Shown: one piece after another, positions 1 to 9,804 of the stretch | How positions within the stretch are numbered: position 1 is the first letter of the stretch | How the letters are laid out: every line of letters starts with the position of its first letter | Source: Sordaria brevicollis | Taxonomy: Eukaryota > Ascomycota > Sordariomycetes > Sordariales > Sordariaceae | Reading direction: 5' to 3' | DNA length: 64,000 nt | NCBI GenBank assembly: GCA_033439795.1 | Contig: JAUTDP010000007.1 | Location: forward strand, 2,294,001 to 2,358,000 | Made by a program: the position numbers and the translations under genes | Notes under the pieces: model-generated | Databases searched by the model: none | Told to the model about the DNA's origin: nothing | What the model saw: only the letters and a program-made list of their open reading frames with translations

Positions 1-1638
1 GGTTATAGCTTGATAAGTCTTGACTACCCGAGGCTGAGCATGATGAATTCCCAGCTGAGTGAGATTCATGCTAGCCTCTAGCTATCTTTAAGGTCAGTTG
101 ATGGTATTGGACAGGCGGTATGAGGATGGCATGAAAGGGGCTGTGAAATTGGTTAGTACATGCGCGGGCGACATCGTCTCCCCCATTGGCACCGCGGTCT
201 AGCACGCACAAAGCCCCCTCAGAGATCACGGCACCCGCTGTGCTTATAATCTAACTTTTCATTACAAAGCAAACACAGCATCGCGGAGGAAGTTGAGGCT
301 AAGGGATGTCGAGTGTCTCTCCACTCCATGCCATCCCATGAAGCAGTTGTTTCAGTCCCTTCACTCAGCCCAGTATCGTGAAAGTGAGACACATGATGGT
401 TCCTAGACGTTGAAGGGCACACTCGTCAGGTCTACAAAATCGACCGTCTGACTAGCGGGTGGCTAGACATGACGAGTACAGCGTCTCTTGAACAGCGTAT
501 CATCTCTCTTGAAGACCAAACAGTCTAAAAATGCCGACCAACAATCAGAGGCTAGTAGTGAAGGGTCGGCAGGTCGGAGGCTCAAAACGCCGTCTTCCCC
601 CCTGGCGCTTGTACATCGTGAAACCATCTCTTTCCGCTTTCGTTCATCCCTTTAAGTGCCCCGCCCTGGCAGACGCCGGCAGTTACCGGCTTGAGTGGCT
701 GACTGAGACGTCAGGTACAGAACGACAATGAGGTAAGGTTGACGCAGGGTTCAAGCCCGTGGTGTTGAAGCCACCATCTCTGATGCAGGTTGCGGTTGGT
801 GGTTGGAGGCCACTCGAATTCAAGAGAAAACCTACACTTCCTTGGTGCTTATCAGTTTCGACATCGAGCTCAAGACCTTCCACCAAAAACCCCTACTTGA
901 AGGGAGGTGGATACAACACGAATGAGCTTTTGTGCCACAGGAGTTAACCATTGGGGAAACCCCCCAAGATCTACGGTGGCACAAATTGCTTTCTTCGTGG
1001 TCCATGGAAGTGGTTATAAACCCGAGCGAGTTATATCATTGTCGCATGTCTTGTCGAAAACGCTTATGCCAGATACCATGCCCGCTGCAGTACCAGGCTG
1101 ATACATACGCAATGCTCCTGATCTTCAGCATATCTCCGGTCCCTGCTCTTAAGAGAATGCTGTATGCATATGCAGAGCTGTATAGAAGAAGTGACCGACC
1201 CATTGGCGAATTAAAACCAAGCATTGAAGGACACCTAAAACACCAGTCACCAGTGTTCGAGAAACCCCAAGGAACAAAGGCAACGATGAGAGAAAACAAT
1301 ACACAAGGCGGCCGCAGAGCAAATGGATGATAACACAGGCATCACTGAAACCAGGCGAGTGAGAAACAAACCAAGCAACAGCCGCAACAATATCATCGTT
1401 TTAAAAAAATTAAGAAAGCAGAACAACAAGAAAAAAGCATTGTGTACTGCGGGTATCCTTTTCCTGTCCTGTCCTGTCCTGTCCTGTCCTGGCTGCTCTA
1501 CCAAAGGGGGGTTTGTCAACAAACAAACAAAACAAAACAACAACACACAATCCATCGTATAAACGTTGATGACCAAATTTTCCCGCTTTCCCCCTTTCTA
1601 TTTCAAAGCTTTCATTTCCCATTTCATCTCTCATTCAT
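1..1638. other. Intergenic region, no gene recognised
   Basis: Base composition is normal and the only open frames are short, overlap on both strands and resemble no family. A pentanucleotide microsatellite lies near 1463-1491. The stretch ends at the TA dinucleotide that borders the inverted-repeat element. A gene truncated at the window edge cannot be excluded. Confidence 0.6.
1463..1491. repeat. (CCTGT)n microsatellite
   Basis: Five perfect CCTGT units are followed by a partial CCTG. The repeat lies about 150 bases outside the left end of the inverted-repeat element. Confidence 0.95.
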
Positions 1639-1640
1639 TA

Positions 1641-1675
1641 CCGAGTTTTCTCGCGAAATTGGAAATCTACCAGTG
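1641..1675 (+). repeat. Left terminal inverted repeat
   Basis: These 35 bases are the exact reverse complement of 4692-4726. Including the flanking TA the match is 37 bases. The sequence has not been RIP-mutated. Confidence 0.95.
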
Positions 1676-1708
1676 TAGGAAAATCAGGGCATTCTGCCAG
1701 ATAGTAAG

Positions 1709-1719
1709 CACATCGTACC
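1709..1719 (+). repeat. Direct repeat, left edge of RIP core (putative TSD)
   Basis: CACATCGTACC occurs here and again at 4592-4602 in the same orientation. The next two bases are GC on the left and AC on the right, a G:A difference that RIP could produce. Confidence 0.65.
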
Positions 1720-4591
1720 GCATGCCTAATATACTCATTTAGCGCCTGTTTTTACTATAAATCTATATATACCGTATCGGCTACTATTACGCCACCCTAG
1801 TCCCTATTCCTAGTCCCTATTCCTAGTCCCTATTCCTAGTCCCTATTCTTAATATTATTATAGTACCTTTATCGTCGTCGTCGTCGTCGTTAATATAAAT
1901 AAGGAGGAAAAGTTTATTATAGCGCTAAAGCCCCTCTCCTTAGAGGAGATTGCTAAGAATTTTCGCCCTAATCCCTTTAGCTTCGACTACGACTAATATA
2001 AAATTAAATAGGAAATAGCAATTAAGCGAATCGAATAATTTTATTCTTTAGAGAAGAAATTCGAAATTAGTAAATATACTCCGTATATTGTAAGTAATAA
2101 TTATTAACGATCTATAAATTATTATTTACCTTTTATAAATTAAATTTAATATTAATAAAATTAGTAGACCCTACCGCCGTCGCGCTAGTACTCCGCGTAA
2201 CGAAGAACCGAACGAACGCGACGTTTTTTATCGAAAAGTAAATTATTATTATAAGATTTTAATAATAACGTTATTTAATTAGTAGAAAAATCGCTATCGA
2301 ATCCTATTAAAATTAATTTATAAGGGTAAATTAATATAGTTAGAATTAGAGAAGGAATTATAATAGATTTTTTAGGAACGTTATTAATAAAATAGGGTAG
2401 TAATAATGGGCTAGTTTCGTCGAAAATTAAAACGCCTATTTAAAAAGGTCTATTTTATTATCCGGGTAGAATTTAAATTCTTTCGAAATTAATTTACGAA
2501 CTTTTATAATCGTTATTATATTTTTTATCGTCGGATTACCTATTAAATATAATAATTACTTAAGGAAATATTAATAAAAGTTAGTAATTTTCTTTGGTAA
2601 ATAGATTTTTATTTTATTTTACTAATTATAAATGCGACCGCGGCGGGATTATTATTATTATTATTAAATTAACCGTATTTTTTTTTCTTTAGATTTATTA
2701 AACGGTAAAGTTAATTAACCGTACTTAATACGTAAATTCGATTCCCCCCCTTTATATCCTTAATTTTGACGAAATCCCCTTTCCGTTCGAATTTTTCGAT
2801 AGTTATATATATATTTTTAAAGGAAGTAAGATTGTTTTTGGAAAGATTATTCGTAATAGATAGGGTAAGCGATAATATTTTTTAATCCTTTATATTTTTA
2901 TTAATAGGGGATGAGGTTTTAATTTACTAGTATTTTTATAGTATTGTAAGTTAGGGTATTAGAAGAATATTATATGCGTACGATGTATCGGTCTAATTTA
3001 ATTACGAAGTTTATTAAAACGAGATTTATTTGTTAAATAATTTAATGAGGAGTTTATATTTATTTTATAAGAATTGGGAGGAGACGTATTTATAATTATA
3101 GATGTATATTTATTCTATAATTTTAATAAAATCCGAGTAAAAATTAATAGCCTCCTTTATAAAATCGTAACGGTTATAATATTAAGCGGTCTTACGAGCT
3201 TTCTCTAATTTTTTAATACGATTATTAATTCTATATTTAAAAATTTAATTCGAGAGGAGTACGATTTATTTTATTTAGAATAGGAATAAGAGAATTTCCC
3301 TTTTGGAAAAAAATAATCGATTTTAATAAAATAGGTTATTATAATATACGCTATTTCCCGCGTTTATAAATACTTATAGATTAATAAGAAGGATATTATT
3401 ATTAAATCCTTTAAAAATAACGGTATTTCTATTCTTCTAAATAGATTAGAAAATAATTTATTAATATTAAGATATTGATAATAATAATATTATTTAGGAT
3501 AATTGGGAGAGAACTAACTTACTACTAATTATCGATAATTTTAAAAATATCCCTAATTGGGAGGATATTTGGGTATTTTCGAAATCGATAATAAAGAAAA
3601 ATAGAGAGTAAAAGAGAGGGTATAAAAAAAATGTACGAAATTAGTAAAACTATATATAATTATTATATTATATCGATTTTGAAAATTATAATAGAAGAAA
3701 AGGGGATTTTAAAGAGAAGGTATAAGGTTAAGAAGATTATTTATTATTATAATTTTATATAATAAATAATATAAAGAGACTAATAAGTATAATAAATATA
3801 ATTAATAGTATAAATACTAATAATTAAATTTATTATTACTCTTATTAGAATCCCTACTTTTAATATAATAATAGACTTAATAATTTTAATATTATTACCC
3901 TATTTAATAAATTCGCTACCGTCGGTTTTATAATCCTCCCCCTTTTCCTCCCCCTTTTCGTCGTTTTAATAACGAAAGGCAATAGTAAAACCTTCCTGCT
4001 AGAACTTTGTAGTCTTTAAGCGGTCGTCCTACTTCTCCTAATATTTATTAAAATCCGCGATATAATAATATATTTTAATATTAAACTTAATAAAGTTTTT
4101 AATAGTCCTACGGCTTCGCTTACGAACTTACTTATAATAGGTATACTTTTCGAAATTTATTAAATTTAATCCCTCCTTTATATTAGGGGATAACGGTATT
4201 CGAAGGACGATAAAATAATTACAACCTTCTTTAAATTGGCTAGAATTGTAAAAATTATTTATAATATTTAGAAGGCGTTAATACCACCTTTATTTACTTT
4301 AGATATTTAAATTCCTTTATTTATTTATAAATAATAAAAATATGCCCAATAAGGATTTTTAGCTTTTTGAAATATAAGGCTATAGCGTTACGTTGTATTA
4401 TATTGTAATTAAGGTGGAGAGATAGGGAAAAATAGGGTTGAAATTTGAATAATTATACTATAATTAGGGTCTTTGAAAGAGGAAGAAAAACTATACATAG
4501 TACTTTTAGCAAAATAGGAAAAATCCCCCGCTAAGAAAAAGAGGGAGAGGAATAGTACTAGGCCCCTATTAGACCACCTCCGGACTACTAA
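1720..4591. mobile_element. RIP-mutated AT-rich relic, probably a nested transposon
   Basis: From about 1750 to 4570 the sequence is very AT-rich and CpA/TpG dinucleotides are almost gone while TpA is abundant, although CpG persists locally (for example near 2170-2220). This is the signature of repeat-induced point mutation. All frames are full of stops and no coding remnant can be read. The block is bounded by an 11-base direct repeat, CACATCGTACC, at 1709-1719 and 4592-4602, which looks like a target-site duplication. No inverted repeats are evident at its own ends, so a non-LTR retroelement or a non-TIR Mutator-like element is possible. The class cannot be decided from the sequence alone. 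Confidence 0.75.
1798..1848. repeat. 13-base tandem repeat, four copies
   Basis: TAGTCCCTATTCC is repeated three times exactly, followed by a fourth copy missing or changing its last bases. It lies inside the left end of the RIP-mutated core. A (TCG) run follows near 1873-1890. Confidence 0.9.
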
Positions 4592-4602
4592 CACATCGTA
4601 CC
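4592..4602 (+). repeat. Direct repeat, right edge of RIP core (putative TSD)
   Basis: Second copy of the 11-base direct repeat. Sequence to its right regains normal dinucleotide content and leads into the right inverted repeat. Confidence 0.65.
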
Positions 4603-4691
4603 ACTTTAATACGTATATATTTATGTGTAGAATACCGGACTTCTACTTCTATAGAACTATGCTTTTCCTGGCAGAAATCCAGCACTTCCCG

Positions 4692-4726
4692 CACTGGTAG
4701 ATTTCCAATTTCGCGAGAAAACTCGG
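4692..4726 (-). repeat. Right terminal inverted repeat
   Basis: This is the reverse complement of 1641-1675. It lies about 120 bases beyond the stop codon of the histidine kinase gene on the minus strand. Confidence 0.95.
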
Positions 4727-4847
4727 TATCAACCTCCAATTCCCAAACTCTGGACCCCAACCAGCCCCAAGCCGTCACTCCTAAACCCCTGTGGCCTATC
4801 CACCGACTTCGAGAAGTTTGCCGGCTGTGCTGCCGCCGTCCTTCGAG

Positions 4848-7800
4848 TCACGGACTTAATTGCATCGGTACCGGCTCTACCTTGGTCTGCGCCGTCTGTT
4901 TTGGTTCGGCCTTTGAGCATGGTGGCTGTGACTGTGACTGTGGCTGTTGGGGGTTCTCTACCGCCGGCTTGCCGTCTGGTAATTGTGCTTGTGCCTGTGC
5001 CTGCATCTGTGATTTTCCGCCAACAGCTACCTGCTTCTCCGGACTTTCACCTGCCTCACTTCCACTTCCCTGCTTTTGTTGTGCGTTCTTGCCTTCTGTC
5101 TGCAGTTGCGGTTGCGTTTGGGTTGCCTTTTCCTGTTTTCGCGGCTTATCTGTTGTCTGTGTCTGCGTCGTCTGTCTCAATGGACTTTGAACAACAGACT
5201 CACCAAGCCCAGCGAATCCAGCTGGCGAGCCTGACCCTGAAGCAGCAGCCGAGCTTGTTGAACCCAAACCTGCCGGCCCAGCACCAGCACCAGCAGAACT
5301 AGTACCGGCATTAGCAACCGTGCCCATGACGATTCGCATCTTCTCCAGCAGTTCCGGCATCCGATACGGCTTGATCAGCACATCGTCGCAGCCGGCCTCC
5401 TTGGCTTCAAGAATCTGTTCGATGCGCGCGTTGGCGCTGACGGCTATGATTGGTAATCTCCCGCCCGTGATCTTGCCCTGGCGCTCCAGCTCGCGGATTT
5501 GGCGCGTGCATGTGAGGCCATCCTGGACGGGCATCTCGATGTCCATGAGAATGACTGACAAGGGGAACCTGGCCGCTGGCATGGTTGTTGCTGTTACCGA
5601 CGGTGCTTGGCTTTGGTTGAGGAAACCACCGTTCACTGGCGGCACCGGGGAGTTGACGGTCCCATTCAGGGCGAGCATGGTGGCGCTTTTGTTGTTAGGG
5701 CCGCCGTTGATGGGCACGTCATCGCTCACATAGCGGTCAGTCCGTTGCAGCTTTTCCAGACATTCCAGGCCGTGGTTCGCCACATCAACTGTGAAGCCCA
5801 TGCTGGTGAGACCACGTCGCGTTATCTGCTGATTGATCAGGTTGTCCTCGACGACCATGATCCCGCGAATCTGGGGTGGCGGTATTGTCAACCCGCCAAG
5901 CTCAACTATAGGGCTGGATGCTACTGGGCTTGGCCGCGGCGACGAAGTTGAGCCTCTATGGGGATGACTGGGGCGCATGGATCGAAGGTTTGGAGCCTTG
6001 GCCATCAAATCTGACATGGCAGCCTTTGCCGCCACTGCAGTCGCCTCAGCATCACGGATAGAGCTCTCACTGGGTTGGTAGGCTTCGATGTAGAAAGCGA
6101 AGGTACTCCCGACACCCGGTTGACTGGCTACTCCAATGGCACCGTTCTGCAATTCCGTGAGTCGACGGCTGATGAACAAGCCGAGGCCCGAGCCCCCGTA
6201 CTTGACATGGGTGCGACTGGACGCCTGAACGAAGCGCTGAAAGAGACTCTTCTTCTCCTCTTCAGTAAGGCCCTGGCCTGTATCCTTGACCTCGAAGGTG
6301 AGAAACGTGGGATCTCCGCGGTCTTGGGCGCTTGCTGCGTCACTATCCCCGTAGCGCTCCTGGGACCGCGGGATGAATTGTACCGAGCTGGTGGCCTCTG
6401 TTGGACGTGTCAAGCTCGCACTAAGCCCGACAGTGACATTGCGGGTTGGACCAGTCTTGGTGAACTTGAGAGCATTGGTCAGCAGGTTGATAAGGACCTG
6501 TTTGAGGCGTGACGGATCGAAGTCCAGGTATTTGACGCCAAGATCGTAATATGATTTGTCGACAACCATGCTTAGGTTGATATCGACTCTCCGAGCTTCG
6601 ACTTCGAACATTTTGAGGGCTTCCTTGACCATCTGAATCGGGTTCACGGTAATGGGTGTGATAGCCAGTAGCTTGGAATCGAGCTTCGACATTGTGAGAA
6701 TATCGTCGACGATGCGCTTCTGATGTTGAGCACACCCAACAATAGTCTCTGCACTGTCGATGCCGTTATCCAAGAGCTCACAAACCTCTGCACGAAGCTC
6801 GTAGTTTGGCTGGCTGTCCGCAGCACCTTCGCTCGCATAGCTGCGGGCATCGCTGTCACTTCCATGATGGTCGCCACCGACAAGCTCCTGAACGCGTGAA
6901 AGTGTAGCAGTGATGGCGTCCGCGCAATGAATGATTGCGCTCAGAGGATTGCGCATCTCATGAGAGGTCATGTCGATAAAGTTCTCCTGCTGGCGCTTGG
7001 ACTCGATTGCCTCCTCCTTCCGCTGCTTTTCCCTATCCAATTGCCATTTTTGCAGCGAGACGTCACTCAAACAGCCCGTGAAGCTTTGTATGACACCCTC
7101 GGTCGACCGAACCGGCATCAGCGTAGCCTGTACCCATCGCGGCATGACCACTTTGTGGCCTGCGCCGTCATCAGCAGTCCATGTCGTCCGGAGTCTGACT
7201 TCCACATTCTGGACTTTATCCTCGATCACCATTTTCTTGAGCTTCTTCATCACCAAGCCCACATCCTCTGCCCAAACACACGTCTCCAACGGCCTGATAG
7301 TCACCTCAGTCGGGTCAACTTTTTGCAACCCGCACATCTCGTAGAAAACATCATTGGCGCCGAGAAGGCGTCCCTCAAGATCCATATCGTACATGCCAAC
7401 GGTCGCGAATTCGGCCATTCGTTTGAGGTTCTCGGCCTGCTGTGCCCGTCGCACCGCCTCTTCCGCGGCATGCTTGTGTGCCGTAACGTCCGTCAAGCAT
7501 GTCATGGTCCGTATGATGGTTCCATCCGGGGCACGTTCTGCTTTAGCGGTGGCAAAGATATGGCGTTCCTTAGACTGATCGATAGGGACAAGGTCCAGAC
7601 CCGCTTTCTCGAAGCTGGGAGAGTTCCGTGTCAGAGATGGAGCGACATCCGTGTTAGTTTGTCGCTTCACCCTGAATTCGTACTCGACATAGCGCTCCGT
7701 CTTCAGTTTCTCGTACGCGGTGACGATGTTCTGGCGGTCTTCCTCCTTCACACAGGCAAGGAAGCCATTGTTCGCGATGGGGCCATTTCCTGGGAAACCC

Positions 7801-9804
7801 GTCATCTTGTACCAGGCATCATTAGCAAAGGTGATGTTTCCTTGGGGATCCCCGAAGCACATGCCGACCGGAACGAATTCAGCCAGAGCTTCAAACATCT
7901 TTATCGACTCGTTCGCCTCTTTTGTTTGGACGGCCAGCTTTTCCTTGAGCCTGGCTTGATCATAAGCAGCCTGCTCTGCCGCATTGCGTCCTCTTCGTGC
8001 CTCCTCCTCGAGGAGGACCACTGAGGCAAGAGAAGTGGTGAGCTTTTGACTCAGTAGCAATATGTACTGACGATAGTCGTTGTCGTAGGGGCGTCTCGGG
8101 TTTAAGCCTAGCAAAAGGAGCCCCATAACCTTGATCCTAACCCGTATCGGCATGATTACGACAGCTCGACAAGGATCATCCATGAAGCCTCTTGTTTGCA
8201 GACCACGGAGATATTCCTGGGGAAGCGTGCCATCCTTGATCTGGAGAAGGAGGGGCTGGCGTGCTGTTACAGCCTCTCGAAGCGCCGGCGCTAGAGCATG
8301 CTCGTCGGTACTCAGGTTGATCTCTTCTCGCAGCGGATGGACTTCTGGCACCCCCAAAGCTCCGGCTAGCCTGCATACCTTCGCCGGACCATCAGTGCCG
8401 GGTTCGATGCCGCTTCTACCGTCAAACTCATCCACGCTGTACAGAACGGCCAAAGGTATGTCGTAACACGGCTCGACATCCTTAAGGTCCTGGAGTGTCT
8501 TGTCCCAATAGCTCTTCACATCCCGTGCGACAACCAAATCTTCGCCAAGGTCAACGAGCATCTTCATGCGACGCTCCCACAGGCGCACACTGGTTATATC
8601 CCCAACAGGATGGATGAATCCGACACACCGCTCCTTATCGAGAATAGGAACGAGTGACCATTTCAAGTAAGTCTCTTCCTGCCAGGGAGGGCCTCCTTCA
8701 ACCTCAGGTTCCCTTTCGATAAAGAACCTCCACTCATCCTCGACTGTTGGACTTTCTTTCCTTGCTATACGCGACATGGCGTCCTTCAGCTTCTCTCCAG
8801 CTTCCTGCCACGCATTTTCCACCGTCATCCCAAGAAGTGCTGGGTGTTTGGAACCGCATAATTTGCTGAATGCCTCGTTGTAAAGGGTCACGTAGTTGGT
8901 ACCCCAGTAGATGGCGATTGGGCGACTGTCGGCGAGGATTTGGTGGAAGGTCTGCTCTAAAGTTGGGGGCCAGTCTTTCATGGGGCCCAGTGGTGTTGCA
9001 TCCCAATCGACACTGTGTATTACTTCGAGGAACGACCGTGTTTCTTCATCATCATCATCATCATCAGGAGGTCAGCTGGAGGCTCATGGTGCCATGACCT
9101 GACCAATGCAATGGGTATGGGCGCGGCGTACCTGGCATGATATCTGGTAGGATCCAACCTGGATCCGTAGTCGACCGCTTGAGTGATTGAATCATCTCGG
9201 GGGAAGCCAGCGGGTACTCGACCGAGCCCAAAGGTAGAGTAGCTGGCCCGGATCTTGTTCGGCTCAGTGATATGTAGTCGGGAGGTGCGAGGCTCAGCGA
9301 AGATGTTAAAGATGGTACTGCTGGAGTAGCCGCAACGGCCGCGACGGGGGCAACACCTGTCTGAGTAGACTCCAGCTCGGGCGCATCATCCTTAACGGGA
9401 ATCAGGCGCACCGGAGCAGGGACAACGCTTTCGACATGTGGTGCTTCGTCGACCCGAATCTTTCGCGGTGGTTCGGAGGAAGGAGGTTGATCGTTCGCGC
9501 CCACGACGACCATGTCAGGTCGGACAATGGTACGGGTCCAGTATATGTTCATGAAGGAGAAGTTGGCGGCTGCCTGGCCGGTGCCACTGGGACAGGCACC
9601 GGACAGGTCTGTGAGCCATTCCCACAGCTGGACATTGTTGCCCTTCCGAGTGGTGATGGCATTCTGGAGGCGGGCATCGGCATCGAGGGCGGGATTCGTG
9701 TAAACGATGGTGGGCGGGTGCGGGGTTAGAGCGACGATGAAGGACGGGCGCTGGTCGGCCTCGAGCAGATCGATGATGCCGGAGGTCAGGAAGGACGGAT
9801 GCAT
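4848..9804 (-). CDS. Hybrid histidine kinase with PAS repeats and response-regulator domain
   Basis: Two-component sensor expected to autophosphorylate on histidine and pass phosphate to its own receiver aspartate. Two exons: 9132-9804 and a main exon ending at 4848, joined by an intron from 9131 to about 9044. Numbering from the Met at 8981, the main exon shows an N-terminal PAS (WDATPLGP just upstream, then IYWG and LYNEAF), a GAF-like stretch (about 145-325), PAS domains at about 363-500 and 517-640, the H-box with His674 (SHEMRNPL), an N-box (NLLTNALKF), DTGQGL and GSGLGLFI ATP-binding motifs, and a receiver with VEDN, LMDIEMP and IKPY. The C-terminal tail is Gln/Ala/Ser-rich. About 1,620 residues, predicted soluble. 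The ATG at 9804 is the first in frame after a stop; an earlier non-coding exon is possible. Neurospora has roughly a dozen such kinases; I do not assign a symbol. Confidence 0.9.

Larger units (their letters stand above)
1639..4728. mobile_element. TIR DNA element with TA duplication, interrupted by nested insertion
   Basis: A perfect 35-base inverted repeat begins CCGAGTTTTC at 1641 and ends at 4726 in the opposite orientation. Each outer end is flanked by TA (1639-1640 and 4727-4728), the target duplication typical of Tc1/mariner-like elements and their short derivatives. Similarity continues more weakly inward: GGAA and then TTCTGCCAG recur in both arms. The outer arms (about 1641-1719 and 4603-4726) have normal CpA and TpG content, unlike the core. 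Without the core the element would be about 203 bases, the size of a MITE. No transposase frame is visible. Family assignment is inference. Confidence 0.75.

Noticed and set aside
6927..8024. 365-codon plus-strand frame
   Set aside because: Antisense shadow of the histidine kinase coding exon; the kinase motifs on the minus strand are unambiguous.
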